Below are positions 24,716 through 33,717 of a stretch of 64,000 nucleotides of DNA, in pieces; position 1 is the stretch's first letter; every line of letters begins with the position of its first letter. The notes under the pieces are model-generated. The model was given only the letters and a program-made list of their open reading frames with translations. It was not told the DNA's origin and did not search any database. This DNA comes from an uncultured Paracoccaceae bacterium (GTDB lineage: Bacteria; Pseudomonadota; Alphaproteobacteria; Rhodobacterales; Rhodobacteraceae). A program made the translations under genes and the position numbers. The stretch spans positions 124,001 through 188,000 of the forward strand of contig CANMAI010000011.1 in the NCBI GenBank assembly GCA_947495795.1, written 5' to 3'.

Positions 24716-25669
24716 TTACTTGATCAGCCCGGCAGCGCGGGCATCGGCAAGATACTCCTCGATGCGGGCCTGCATGAAGGCATCCATGCCCTCTGCATCG
24801 ACATCGAGCATCGCAAAGCCGCCATCGAGCATCTTCTGGCGGAACTCAGGATCGGCGTTGATGTCTCCGATCATGCTGGACCAGAGCGCCTTCGTCTCGT
24901 CGCTGGCGCTGTCGGGCAGGGCAATGCCGCGATAGGCGCCGCCTACCATGTCAAAGCCGAGTTCCTTGAAGGTGGGCACGTCGGGGAAGAGGGGGTGACG
25001 CTCCTCCATCGCGACGGCGAGCATCCGCACCGCATCGCCTTGCTTGGCACCGACGGTGGAATAGCCCCATTCCGCCTTCACCTGACCACCCAGAAGGGCG
25101 GTTACCGCAGCGCCCGTGCCCTTGAACGGCACATAGGTCGTCTTGATCCCAGCCATGTTGTCAAACTTGATCTGCGCCAGATGATTGGCGCTGGCCTTGC
25201 CGGAGCCGGACATGGTGACGGCTGCGGGATTGACCTTGGCGTCGTCGATCAGGTCCTGCAGCGTCTGGTAGGGGCTGTCGGCCTTCACCACGATCGCATC
25301 GGGCGTGTAGTGGAACATGTAGAAGGCGTTGATACCCTCCGTCGTGTAGCCCACATCTTTCTGCGCGGGTTGAATGATGATATGGGGCAGGTTCACGCCC
25401 ATGATCGTCTGCCCGTCACCGCTCAACCCGTTGAGCGAGGCCCAGCCCACGGCACCGCCACCGCCCGGCTGGTAGGAGATTACGAGATCCTGGCCGAACT
25501 TGTCCTTGAAGAAGGGCTGTTGAAGGCGCGCGGAAATATCGGACTCGCCGCCCGGTCCGAAGGGAATGACGTAGCTGACAGGCCCGTCAATCTCTGCGTG
25601 TGCGGCGAAAGCTGTGGTGGTGGCAATGGCGGCGGCTGTGGCCGCTTTCAGGATAGTTCGTCTCAGCAC
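24716..25669 (-). CDS. tctC: TctC-type periplasmic substrate-binding protein
   Basis: A 317-residue binding protein of the Bug/TctC family, exported by a signal peptide (RRTILKAATAAAIATTTAFAAHAE). The family pattern PFGPGGESDISAR near the N-terminus and VPFKGTGAAVTALLGGQV in the middle are clear. The start is GTG 25669, with GGGAG 7 bases upstream; upstream ATG codons would add a long stretch before the signal. It is the first gene of the operon tctC-tctA-tctB-lyase-hydrolase-racemase. The missing aspartate-type ligand contacts cannot be judged without a model. Confidence 0.88.
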   Translation of the reverse strand: MLRRTILKAATAAAIATTTAFAAHAEIDGPVSYVIPFGPGGESDISARLQQPFFKDKFGQDLVISYQPGGGGAVGWASLNGLSGDGQTIMGVNLPHIIIQPAQKDVGYTTEGINAFYMFHYTPDAIVVKADSPYQTLQDLIDDAKVNPAAVTMSGSGKASANHLAQIKFDNMAGIKTTYVPFKGTGAAVTALLGGQVKAEWGYSTVGAKQGDAVRMLAVAMEERHPLFPDVPTFKELGFDMVGGAYRGIALPDSASDETKALWSSMIGDINADPEFRQKMLDGGFAMLDVDAEGMDAFMQARIEEYLADARAAGLIK

Positions 25670-26000
25670 TTGGTCACTCCCTAAAAATCTGATCATCCGG
25701 AACGGCGGTTTCTGCACCACTTCTGGCCCGGTTCTTTTCGGCGCGCCGCAGGGCGGGCCTTCCTTACGTTGAGGCTTATTCCGCCGGGGATCAAGCCTTG
25801 TCAGCGTCCCTGGCCTTGTCCAGTTCCCGTATCGGGACGCATCATGCGCCTTTCCGTGCGCGACGACGGGCCTGGCGCGGCGCCCCAAAGCGGACAGCAT
25901 TTCGATCTTTTGCTTGACCATGGGTCATACCGGGCCTTTGCATGGCGAAAAGAAGCAAATGGTTGCGTGCGAGAACGGCACCGCCAAGGGGAGGAATGGC
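25670..26000. promoter_or_regulatory. Divergent promoter region of the tct operon and the dehydrogenase/isomerase pair
   Basis: These 331 bases separate two divergent units and should hold both promoters. TGACC-ATG-GGTCA at 25915-25927 is a 13-bp palindrome that could be an operator. I see no gene and no unambiguous -35/-10 pair. Confidence 0.35.
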
Positions 26001-26891
26001 ATGACACGTGTGGGAGTTATCGGGCTTGGCGATATGGGCAGTGGGCTTGCCAAGAACCTGATTGCGAACGGCTTTTCCGTGACAGGACTGGACCTTTCCA
26101 GGGAACGTCTGGCCGCTTTTGCGGATATGGGCGGCACGGTTGCGCACAGTGCTGCGGAGGTGGGTGCGGCCTCTGACGCCGTGTTTGTCATGGTCATGAA
26201 CGGGGATCAGGCAAAGCAGATTATTCTTGGGCCGCAGGGTCTGACGGGCAGTATGGCGGAGGGCGGTATCGTTCTGTTGACCGCAACGATCAAGCCTGCG
26301 GAAGCCCGGGAGATCGGTGACGCCATGGCGGGCACGAGCATCGCGCTGATCGACAGCCCCGTCTCCGGCGGTTTTCCCGGCGCGCAGGGCGGGACGCTGA
26401 CGATGATGGCAGCGGGCGCGCCCGATGTGATGACAAAGGCGCGCCCCGTGATGGAGGCCGTATCCGCCACGATCCACCATGTCGGAGAGGACGCGGGCAT
26501 GGGTCAGACCGTGAAAGCCTGCCTGCAATCGCTGATCGGCTCGATCTTTTCGGCGACGTTCGAAGCGTCGGTATTGGCGGCGAAGGCGGGTGTTTCGGGT
26601 GAGGTTTTGCAAAGTGTCTTCTCAACCTCCAGCGCGGGATGCGGCATCGTGAATACGTCGCTGGAGAACATCATCGACCGCAAGTTCAAGGGCACGGGCA
26701 GCCATATCGCGACGATGCACAAGGACCTTACGATCTCGCTCGGTCTTGCCGAACAACTGGGCGTGCCGATGCACACAGCCGCCACCGCGATGCAGTTGTT
26801 CCATGCGGGCAAGACGAAATATCCGGAGGGTGACAACTGGGTGGTGACCCGCGTGATCGAGGAGATCGTGGGTGCGGAGTTGCACCGATGA
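26001..26891 (+). CDS. 3-hydroxyisobutyrate/threonate dehydrogenase-family oxidoreductase
   Basis: A 296-residue beta-hydroxyacid dehydrogenase. GLGDMGSGLAKNL near the N-terminus is the NAD(P) site, DSPVSGGFPGAQGGTLTMM at about 113-131 is the substrate-site signature, and GMGQTVKACLQ carries the catalytic Lys. It likely oxidises a hydroxyacid such as L-threonate, D-glycerate or tartronate semialdehyde (reverse). ATG 26001 has GGAGG upstream. The stop overlaps the next start (ATGA), so the pair with the isomerase-like gene is one unit. The LtnD-type threonate pathway would also need a kinase and an aldolase, which are absent here. Confidence 0.85.
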   Translation: MTRVGVIGLGDMGSGLAKNLIANGFSVTGLDLSRERLAAFADMGGTVAHSAAEVGAASDAVFVMVMNGDQAKQIILGPQGLTGSMAEGGIVLLTATIKPAEAREIGDAMAGTSIALIDSPVSGGFPGAQGGTLTMMAAGAPDVMTKARPVMEAVSATIHHVGEDAGMGQTVKACLQSLIGSIFSATFEASVLAAKAGVSGEVLQSVFSTSSAGCGIVNTSLENIIDRKFKGTGSHIATMHKDLTISLGLAEQLGVPMHTAATAMQLFHAGKTKYPEGDNWVVTRVIEEIVGAELHR

Positions 26892-27754
26892 AACTGGGTG
26901 TGATCTGCGACGGGATCAGCCGCGACTTGCGCCATGCCGTAGATGTGATGGATGAATTTGGCCTTGAATACGCGGAGCTTCAGTTTGTGGGTGATACGGA
27001 AGTGGGTGATCATTCAGCGGCTGAAATCGCCGAGATTGATGCCCTCCTGCGGGATCGGGGCAAGCCCGTTTCCTGCCTTTCACGTCATATCTTCGCGGGG
27101 ATGACGACGGCCAATCGTCCGAACGATGCGCTCCACCGGCAGCATATGGAGGCGCTGAAACGGGTGATCGGGATGGCGCAGATCGTGGGATCGCCACTGG
27201 TGCGGATCATGACCTCGAAGAAGGAACAGATCCTTTGGGGTTCGGGCGGAGCGGAAAGGTGGAACGTCGCCAAAGGCGCGTGGGAGACGCTGCTCCCGTT
27301 GATCGCCCCGGCGGTGGAACTCGCGCGGCGGGAAGGTGTGACGCTGGTTGTGGAGACGGGGAATGGCACAATGGTCAATTCCAGTTACACCGCGCGCAAG
27401 CTGATCGACGATCTGGGTGCGAAGGATGTGCTGAAGGTGCTGTGGGATCCAGCCAACAATTGCTGGTGCCACGAACTGGCCTATCCGGACGGCTATGATG
27501 AGCTGAAGGGCGGGTATCTCGGCCATGTGCATATCAAGGACGTGCAGGTGGACACGCCGCGCGCCACGCTGGAGGTGCGGCAGATGGGGCAGGGCCAGCT
27601 TGGGGATCTTTTCCAGCCGATGGCTGACGCCCTGCGCTGTGTCGGGTATGACGGGGCGGTTTCCTTCGAGAGCGTATATTATACCGGCAACGGTGATTTT
27701 GAGGCCGGGTTTCGTGCCTGCATTGGCAAGTTCAAAGAGATTTTTGGTTCTTGA
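26888..27754 (+). CDS. TIM-barrel sugar phosphate isomerase/epimerase-like protein
   Basis: A 288-residue protein of the xylose isomerase-like/AP endonuclease 2 barrel family. VVETGNG, VLWDPANN, GHVHIKD and VSFESVY are the usual metal-binding beta-strand ends (Glu, Asp, His, Glu). It probably interconverts a keto acid or sugar acid made by the dehydrogenase whose gene overlaps its start by 4 bases. The gene ends 12 bases before the convergent rbsR stop. The specific substrate cannot be named. Confidence 0.8.
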   Translation: MKLGVICDGISRDLRHAVDVMDEFGLEYAELQFVGDTEVGDHSAAEIAEIDALLRDRGKPVSCLSRHIFAGMTTANRPNDALHRQHMEALKRVIGMAQIVGSPLVRIMTSKKEQILWGSGGAERWNVAKGAWETLLPLIAPAVELARREGVTLVVETGNGTMVNSSYTARKLIDDLGAKDVLKVLWDPANNCWCHELAYPDGYDELKGGYLGHVHIKDVQVDTPRATLEVRQMGQGQLGDLFQPMADALRCVGYDGAVSFESVYYTGNGDFEAGFRACIGKFKEIFGS

Positions 27755-27766
27755 AGACGAAAAGCT

Positions 27767-28741
27767 TCAGATAGCCTGCGTTGAACCCCGGATGATCAGC
27801 TTCCCTTCTAGGGCGGCATCCTCTGCTGCTGCGCGTTCGCCAAAGAGGTACTGGATCGCGGCTTTGGCGAGGCCTTCGGTGGGCTGGCGGATTGTTGTGA
27901 GGCGGGGAACGACCAAGGAGGCCAGATCTATATCGTCGAAGCCTGCGACGGAGAGATCACCGGGCACATCAAGCTTCAAATCACGGGCCGCGCGGAGGAC
28001 GCCGATGGCAAGCTGATCGCTGGCAGCCGCGATGGCTGTGGGACGATCCTGTGCCAGAACCTCGCGGGCGATCTGCTCGCCGTTTTCATAGTGAAACTGC
28101 CCCTCGACCGTGGTGAGAGACACCGGATCAGGCGGACTGGAAAGCGCTTCGATCCGTTGCACGAAGCCCTGCCGCCGGGCACGGCCCACCTCCGTTGACT
28201 GGGGGCCCGCGATATATGCTATTTTGCGGTGTCCCAGGCCAAAAAGATGGTCGGCTATCTTAGCGGAGCCGCCCGCATGATCAGTGGCGGCGAGCGGAAA
28301 ACCCTCGAAACGTCTGTCCACCGAAATGATCGGCACGTCTGTTTCCTGGCCAAGCGGTCCGGTTTCGGCAGCAGCGATCACAATGACGCCGCGGGGAATA
28401 CGGTCGATTAATGCCGAGATCTGTTTGCGCTCCGTCTCTGCGTCGTCGTGCGAATTGGCGAGCATCACCATATGGCCGCGCAGGGCAGCCTCCGTTTCGA
28501 TGGATTTGGCAAGTTGGGAGAAGAACGGGTTGGTAATATCGGGCACCACGAGGCCGATGACATCTACGCGGTTGGTGCGGAGCGCGCGAGCCGCGAGGTT
28601 GGGCTTGTAGCCGAGCGCATCGACTGCGGAGAGAACGCGCCTTTTGAGCGGCTCTTTTACGGTCTCGTTGTTTGAGAGCACCCGGGATACAGTGCCAACG
28701 GATACGCCTGCTTTCTTGGCGACATCGATGATGGTTGGCAT
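27767..28741 (-). CDS. rbsR: LacI-family regulator of the ribose operon
   Basis: A 324-residue regulator. The first 20 residues form the helix-turn-helix (DVAKKAGVSVGTVSRVLSNN) and are followed by the hinge and a periplasmic-binding-protein-like sugar domain. ATG 28741 gives the standard MPTIIDVAKKAG start. It is the last gene of the rbs cluster, separated from rbsK by a hairpin. The palindrome AATATGAAACGTTTCATATT at 33746-33765 in front of rbsB shares the GAAACGTTTC core of the E. coli RbsR site, so this protein probably represses the operon until ribose appears. That link is inference. Confidence 0.85.
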   Translation of the reverse strand: MPTIIDVAKKAGVSVGTVSRVLSNNETVKEPLKRRVLSAVDALGYKPNLAARALRTNRVDVIGLVVPDITNPFFSQLAKSIETEAALRGHMVMLANSHDDAETERKQISALIDRIPRGVIVIAAAETGPLGQETDVPIISVDRRFEGFPLAATDHAGGSAKIADHLFGLGHRKIAYIAGPQSTEVGRARRQGFVQRIEALSSPPDPVSLTTVEGQFHYENGEQIAREVLAQDRPTAIAAASDQLAIGVLRAARDLKLDVPGDLSVAGFDDIDLASLVVPRLTTIRQPTEGLAKAAIQYLFGERAAAEDAALEGKLIIRGSTQAI

Positions 28742-28778
28742 TCGGCATTCCCGTTCTGGAGGTGAGAGCCGGTATAGA

Positions 28779-28805
28779 CGGGTTTGGGGCCCGGTTTCAA
28801 ACCCG
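28779..28805. terminator. Hairpin between rbsK and rbsR
   Basis: CGGGTTTG at 28779-28786 pairs with CAAACCCG at 28798-28805 over an 11-base loop, 3 bases past the rbsK stop. It may partly end the structural-gene transcript before rbsR. Confidence 0.5.
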
Positions 28806-28808
28806 GCT

Positions 28809-29735
28809 TCACGGTGAGACGCTGTTTTCGGCCATAAAAATGCGAAGTTCGTCGCGATTGGGCAAGGAGGTGGAGGCACCCTTGCGGGTGGTGGCCAGCG
28901 CGCCTGCATGGGCAGCGAGAGTGATGGCTTCCTTTATGGACTGGCCTTCGGATAGCGCTGCTGCGAAAGCGCCGTTAAAGCAATCGCCCGCGCCGACGGT
29001 ATCTGTCGCAGTAACTCTGGGAGCTGGGATCTGGCCCTCTGAAGTACCGATGGACCAAGCGACGCCGGTGCTGCCCATCGTGACGATTGCTCCATTCACC
29101 CGGTCCCGCAGTTTCCTTGCAGCGGCGAGGCCCTCTGACAGAGTTTCCGGCTCTGCCTCGGTGAGCAGTGCTGCTTCCTGGGCGTTGGGGGTGAGGATGT
29201 CGAAGAGGGCGAGGTCTTCTCGGGGCCACACCGGGCTGGGGGCCGGTGCGGGATCCATTATAACCGTTGCGCCTGCGGTGCGGGCGATTTTTGCGGCGAC
29301 CCTAGACGCTTCAAACGGAATCTCGTTCTGGAGAAGGAGGGTTTTGCAAGCGGCTATGGCCTTGGCGTTCGAGTGTATAGCCTCCGGCGTGAGTGCCCAG
29401 TTGGCCCCTTTGGAGATGCGGATGATATTGTCGCCCGAGGGCACCACATCGATAAACGCCATGCCGGTGGTGACATCTGCGCATTCGACAAGCGTAAGGT
29501 GCAGGTTCGGGATGGCGAGAGCCGCCCTTGCATCTTGCCCGAAGCCATCTTTCCCTATGGCCCCGAGCATATGTGCCTGCACGCCAAGCTTCGCCACGGC
29601 CATTGCCTGATTGGCCCCCTTGCCGCCGAGTGAGATGGCCGTTTTCGCGGCTTGGACCGTCTCACCTACTTCAGGCCAACGTTGCAGATAGCTGGTAAGG
29701 TCGGTGTTGATGCTGCCGACGATTGCGACGCTCAT
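28809..29735 (-). CDS. rbsK: Ribokinase
   Basis: A 308-residue PfkB-family kinase that phosphorylates ribose at O5 with ATP. The substrate motif GGKGANQAMAVAKLG is at about 37-51, and the anion-hole/catalytic motif DTVGAGDCFNGAFAAAL is near 243-259 with the catalytic Asp in GAGD. It overlaps the rbsD stop by one base. Together with RbsD it delivers ribose 5-phosphate to the pentose phosphate pathway. Confidence 0.92.
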   Translation of the reverse strand: MSVAIVGSINTDLTSYLQRWPEVGETVQAAKTAISLGGKGANQAMAVAKLGVQAHMLGAIGKDGFGQDARAALAIPNLHLTLVECADVTTGMAFIDVVPSGDNIIRISKGANWALTPEAIHSNAKAIAACKTLLLQNEIPFEASRVAAKIARTAGATVIMDPAPAPSPVWPREDLALFDILTPNAQEAALLTEAEPETLSEGLAAARKLRDRVNGAIVTMGSTGVAWSIGTSEGQIPAPRVTATDTVGAGDCFNGAFAAALSEGQSIKEAITLAAHAGALATTRKGASTSLPNRDELRIFMAENSVSP

Positions 29736-30145
29736 CAGAACACCACGCCGCTGATCAGAATAACATTGGCGTAAGGGGTTGTTTCACCTGTGCGGATGAT
29801 GGCTTTGGCTGTTTGGGAGCGGGTTTTGAACGCCTCATGGGACATGGTGCCGGAGCGGATGGATTTGGCGGTTTCTACGCTCCAATCGTCAAGAAGGCTC
29901 TGCACATTGTCCGACAGTTCATTGCTGGCCTCTTCTGCGTAGACAGCGCCTTCGATCGCAAGTTCTGTTTTGATGGCGTTGAGTACATCGAAGAAGCCGG
30001 GCAGCCCTGCGGAAACTGCGAGATCTATTACCCTGATGCCTTCAGGTATCGGCAAGCCAGCATCCGCCACGATGATTTCGTCCAAGTGGCCTAGTGTTGC
30101 AATGAGTGCACTGAGGTGGCGATTGAGGAGAAGTGTGCGTTTCAT
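29735..30145 (-). CDS. rbsD: D-ribose pyranase
   Basis: A 136-residue RbsD/FucU-family mutarotase that converts beta-pyranose ribose to the furanose form used by ribokinase. The N-terminal LLNRHLSALIATLGH and IIVADAGLPIPEG, with the catalytic His of the first motif, are typical, and the C-terminal YANVILISGV closes the active site. It overlaps rbsC by 4 bases and rbsK by one, which fits the usual rbs operon. Length is normal for the family. Confidence 0.92.
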   Translation of the reverse strand: MKRTLLLNRHLSALIATLGHLDEIIVADAGLPIPEGIRVIDLAVSAGLPGFFDVLNAIKTELAIEGAVYAEEASNELSDNVQSLLDDWSVETAKSIRSGTMSHEAFKTRSQTAKAIIRTGETTPYANVILISGVVF

Positions 30146-31134
30146 CTGGCGGAGTACTTTGCACGGTAGTGATCAAGGACGACGGCCACGATGATCACCA
30201 CACCGGTGATCATCTGGCGCATGAAATCATTCAGGCCGATCAGGATCAGCCCGTTGGCGAGCACACCGATGATGAACGCTCCGAGAAGCGTGCCGATCAC
30301 GGAGCCACGGCCGCCGCTGAGGCTGGTGCCGCCGATGATCACGGCGGCGATCGCGTTAAGCTCGAACCCAATGCCTGCAATGGGGCTGGAGATGTTGAGG
30401 CGGGCCATATAGACGATGGCCGCGATCCCGGCGGTTAGGCCGCAGATGGTGAAGGCCGCGACCTTGAGCCAGAAGACGGGATGGCCCGCGAGGCGCACCG
30501 CTTCCTCATTGCTGCCGATCCCGTAGAGCAGCCGCCCGAAAACGGTGCGCGTGAGGATGAACCAGGCGATCACCACAAGGGCTAAGGCGACCAGGAAGAC
30601 GACGGGTACGCCGTAGATGAGGGCGGAGCCGAACTCTTCAAACGCAAACGGGAAGGAATAGATGGTTTGGGCATCCGAGACATGGAGTGCGGCCCCCCGC
30701 GCGATGTTCAGCATGCCGAGCGTGATGATGAAGGAGGGCAGGGCCCAGTACGCGGAGATTACTCCATTTAGAAGTCCGCAGACGACGCCAGCGAGGACGC
30801 CCGCGAGGCAAGCCAGCGCTATCGCCTCTGCCGGACCGATGCCTGGCAGGGTAATGGCCTTGCCCGCCACCACAGCGGCAAAGGCCATGACGGAGCCCAC
30901 CGAGAGATCGATGCCGCCGATCAGGATCACGAAGGTCATGCCTACGGCGAGGACGAGGTTGATCGTGATCTGGGTGAGGATATTGGTGATGTTGTTGGGT
31001 GTGAGGAAATGCTCGGTAAAGAGTGAGAAGAATACGATGAGAGCCAGCAATGCCAGCCCGATGCCCGCGTTGTTGATGATGGCGCGGAGCGAAAAGGCGC
31101 TTGGCCGCGGGGCGATATCTGTCTCGGTGGCCAC
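30142..31134 (-). CDS. rbsC: Ribose ABC transporter permease
   Basis: A 330-residue permease of the carbohydrate-uptake-2 type with about ten membrane segments. GGIDLSVGSVMAFAAV and the cytoplasmic loop YGIGSNEEAVRLAGHPV are the family's conserved parts. The start is GTG 31134 and overlaps the rbsA stop by one base. It forms the homodimeric channel for ribose with RbsA and RbsB. Confidence 0.92.
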   Translation of the reverse strand: MATETDIAPRPSAFSLRAIINNAGIGLALLALIVFFSLFTEHFLTPNNITNILTQITINLVLAVGMTFVILIGGIDLSVGSVMAFAAVVAGKAITLPGIGPAEAIALACLAGVLAGVVCGLLNGVISAYWALPSFIITLGMLNIARGAALHVSDAQTIYSFPFAFEEFGSALIYGVPVVFLVALALVVIAWFILTRTVFGRLLYGIGSNEEAVRLAGHPVFWLKVAAFTICGLTAGIAAIVYMARLNISSPIAGIGFELNAIAAVIIGGTSLSGGRGSVIGTLLGAFIIGVLANGLILIGLNDFMRQMITGVVIIVAVVLDHYRAKYSAR

Positions 31135-32675
31135 TAGGCGGCTCCTTCGGTTTTTTCCTGACCGTAGGCCAGTTTCAGAATGCGTTCTTCCGAGAATTCG
31201 GGGCGGGTGAGTTCACCTGCAATCTGGTGGTTGCTCATCACGAGTATGCGATCCGATAGGGTGATCAGTTCCGGCATCTCGGACGAGACGATGAGCAGGG
31301 CAACGCCTTCGGCCGCGAGGCTCCGGAGGATTGCGTAGATCTCCGCTTTCGCGCCGACATCGACGCCGCGCGTGGGTTCATCCAGCATCAGTACTCTGGG
31401 CGAGCGTGCGAGCCACTTTGCCAACACAACCTTCTGCTGATTGCCGCCCGAGAGGCTGGAAACAGGATCAGAGACAGCGCCATATTTGAGGGAGAGGCGC
31501 GCGCCGTCCTGCACGGCTTGGTGCCTTTCCCGCGCAAAGTTCAGGATGCCGCGTGCGGCGATGCTGCGCAGATTGGCAAGCGATATGTTAGCGGCGATGG
31601 GCATCTGAAGGATGAGACCTTCATCCTTGCGATCTTCTGTTACAAAGCCCACGCCGGAGGCGATAGCATCGGCGGGGCCCTTGAAACCGACGGGTGCGCC
31701 GTCGCGCTCGATTGAGCCGGAAATGGCGGGATCTGCGCTGAAGATTGCCCGCAAAAGCTCTGTGCGGCCCGAGCCGACAAGGCCTGCGATACCGAGGATT
31801 TCGCCGTAGCGCACGGAGAGGGAGACGCCTTGCGCATGAGGGCTTGCCGTGGTGCGGAGGGCTTTGGTGGCGAGCGCGACCGCGCCTGTTGCGCCGCTGC
31901 CTTTCGCCTCGGTTCCCGAAAGGGCGCGGCCGACCATGTGGCGGACCACTCCCTCTGGTGTAGTCTCTGCGATGATCTCGGTTGCGATGGTCTTGCCGTT
32001 GCGGAAGACTGTGACGCGGTCGCAGATCTCGAACACCTCTTCTAGATGATGGGAGACGAAGACGACAGTGACGCCTTTGGCTTTGATGTCGCGGATGATC
32101 TCGAAAAGGCGCCGGGTTTCACGCTCGGTCAGTGTCGCCGTCGGCTCGTCAAGGATCAGGATTTCGCTTTCCGATTGCAGCGCACGCGCGATCTCCACCA
32201 GTTGCTGATGGGCAATGCCAAGGCTTGTGACAGGGGCCCGCACGTCGATATCGCGCAGCCCGATGGCGTCCAGTGCCGTGCGGGCGCGGGTGTTCATCTC
32301 TGCTCTATCGAGAAGGCCAAGGCGTGTTTTCGGCATGGCTTCGATGGAGATGTTTTCGGCAACGCTGAGATGGCCGAGAAGGTTGAACTCCTGATGCACG
32401 ACCTGAAGGCCACGGGCCTTGGCTTCGTGCGGATTGTTGGGTGTGAAGGCTTTGCCGCCAAGTGTGATCGTGCCATCCACAAATTGGTGGACACCTGAAA
32501 GTACCTTTATCAGCGTTGACTTGCCTGCTCCGTTTTCGCCCACCAGAGCGTGAACCTCACCCCGTTCAAGTGAGAAGCTGACACCATCCAACGCCTTGAC
32601 GCCGCCGAAATGCTTTTTCAAGCCTTCGACGTGGAGAGCCCTGCCTGCGGGCAAAGGTGAGGTGGTTGCGATCAT
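31134..32675 (-). CDS. rbsA: Ribose ABC transporter ATP-binding protein
   Basis: A 513-residue tandem ATPase. The first half has an intact Walker A (GENGAGKST), signature LGIAHQQ and Walker B ILILDEPTATL. The second half has the degenerate P-loop GLVGSGRTEL with the intact signature LSGGNQQKV and VLMLDEPTRGVD, as is normal for RbsA-type proteins. It is separated from rbsB by 59 bases with a hairpin. Confidence 0.93.
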   Translation of the reverse strand: MIATTSPLPAGRALHVEGLKKHFGGVKALDGVSFSLERGEVHALVGENGAGKSTLIKVLSGVHQFVDGTITLGGKAFTPNNPHEAKARGLQVVHQEFNLLGHLSVAENISIEAMPKTRLGLLDRAEMNTRARTALDAIGLRDIDVRAPVTSLGIAHQQLVEIARALQSESEILILDEPTATLTERETRRLFEIIRDIKAKGVTVVFVSHHLEEVFEICDRVTVFRNGKTIATEIIAETTPEGVVRHMVGRALSGTEAKGSGATGAVALATKALRTTASPHAQGVSLSVRYGEILGIAGLVGSGRTELLRAIFSADPAISGSIERDGAPVGFKGPADAIASGVGFVTEDRKDEGLILQMPIAANISLANLRSIAARGILNFARERHQAVQDGARLSLKYGAVSDPVSSLSGGNQQKVVLAKWLARSPRVLMLDEPTRGVDVGAKAEIYAILRSLAAEGVALLIVSSEMPELITLSDRILVMSNHQIAGELTRPEFSEERILKLAYGQEKTEGAA

Positions 32676-32695
32676 GGCGTTGCACCTGAAAACGC

Positions 32696-32723
32696 TCCGC
32701 GACTGTTGGGGGACAGGCGCGGA
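32696..32723. terminator. Hairpin between rbsB and rbsA
   Basis: TCCGCG-a-CTGT, loop TGGGGG, ACAG-g-CGCGGA: a 6 + 4 bp stem with one internal mismatch, 11 bases beyond the rbsB stop. Confidence 0.55.
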
Positions 32724-32734
32724 AATCTGAGGTA

Positions 32735-33655
32735 TTACTCGGCGGTGACGAGTTCGATGGGTGTTTTTACCCAGCCTTCAAGCTTCGGCGCGCCTTTGAC
32801 GACCTCAAGCGCCAGATCGATGGAGTTGGCGGCCATTTGTTGGCCGAACTGATCCACGGTGGCGAGCATACGGCCATCGGTAATCATCGGGCCAACAGCT
32901 GGGATGTTGTCAAACCCCACAACCACGATGTCATCGCGCCCGGCGGATTCGAGGGCCTTCACAACGCCGATGGCCATGGAATCGTTGGCCGCCATCACGC
33001 CCTGAATATCGGGGTTGGCGGTGAGCATCGTAGAGAAGACGGTGTTGGCCTCCTCGGTTTCCCAATGGGCGGTTCGGCTGTCGAGCAGATCGAGCTTGTA
33101 CTCGGCGACGGAGGCTTCGAAGCCCAACCGCCGCTCATTGGCGTTATCCGCACCCGGATTACCCTCGATGATCACGACCTTACCGCCTTCGCCCAGCACT
33201 TTGCCGAGAGCATCGCCTGCAAGCTTGGCTCCGCCACGGTTATCGGGGCCGACGAATGCCAACTCTATGCCCTGCTGTTTCTTGGCCTCGCTATCCAGCG
33301 CCACGTCGAAGTTCACCACTACGATGCCCGCTTCCATCGCGCGCTTGAGGGGGCGCACCATGGCGCGGCTGTCGGCAGGGGCCACAACGATGGCATCGAC
33401 GCCCTGGGTGATGAAGTTTTCCACCGCATTGATCTGCGATTCGAAGTCCGTCTCGTTCTGCATGCCGACGGCTTTGAGAACATAATCACCGCGCTCCTGC
33501 TCGTGCGCCTCGGCCCCTTCCAGCATGTTCTGGAAGAACTCGTTCGCCAGCGATTTCATGATAAGGCCGACAACGGGTTTATCCTGGGCGTGTGCTGTGC
33601 CGGCAAAGAGAGCGATGGCGGTTGCGGCGGTGGCCGCAAATTTGAGTAGTTTCAT
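32735..33655 (-). CDS. rbsB: Ribose-binding periplasmic protein
   Basis: A 306-residue periplasmic binding protein with a signal peptide ending in GTAHAQ. The family pattern is clear: VGLIMKSLANEFFQNMLEGA, ITQGVDAIVVAPAD, FVGPDNRGGAKLAGDALG and MAANDSMAIGVVKAL. The ATG has GGAGG at good distance. It is the first gene of rbsBACDKR and lies behind the palindromic operator at 33746-33765. Relatives bind ribose, allose or xylose; ribose is favoured by RbsD and RbsK. Confidence 0.9.
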   Translation of the reverse strand: MKLLKFAATAATAIALFAGTAHAQDKPVVGLIMKSLANEFFQNMLEGAEAHEQERGDYVLKAVGMQNETDFESQINAVENFITQGVDAIVVAPADSRAMVRPLKRAMEAGIVVVNFDVALDSEAKKQQGIELAFVGPDNRGGAKLAGDALGKVLGEGGKVVIIEGNPGADNANERRLGFEASVAEYKLDLLDSRTAHWETEEANTVFSTMLTANPDIQGVMAANDSMAIGVVKALESAGRDDIVVVGFDNIPAVGPMITDGRMLATVDQFGQQMAANSIDLALEVVKGAPKLEGWVKTPIELVTAE

Positions 33656-33717
33656 TGGATCCTCCCATTTATGAGTGTCCGCTCTGAAAGATTGGTTCCT
33701 GCTTCAGCGGATGAACC

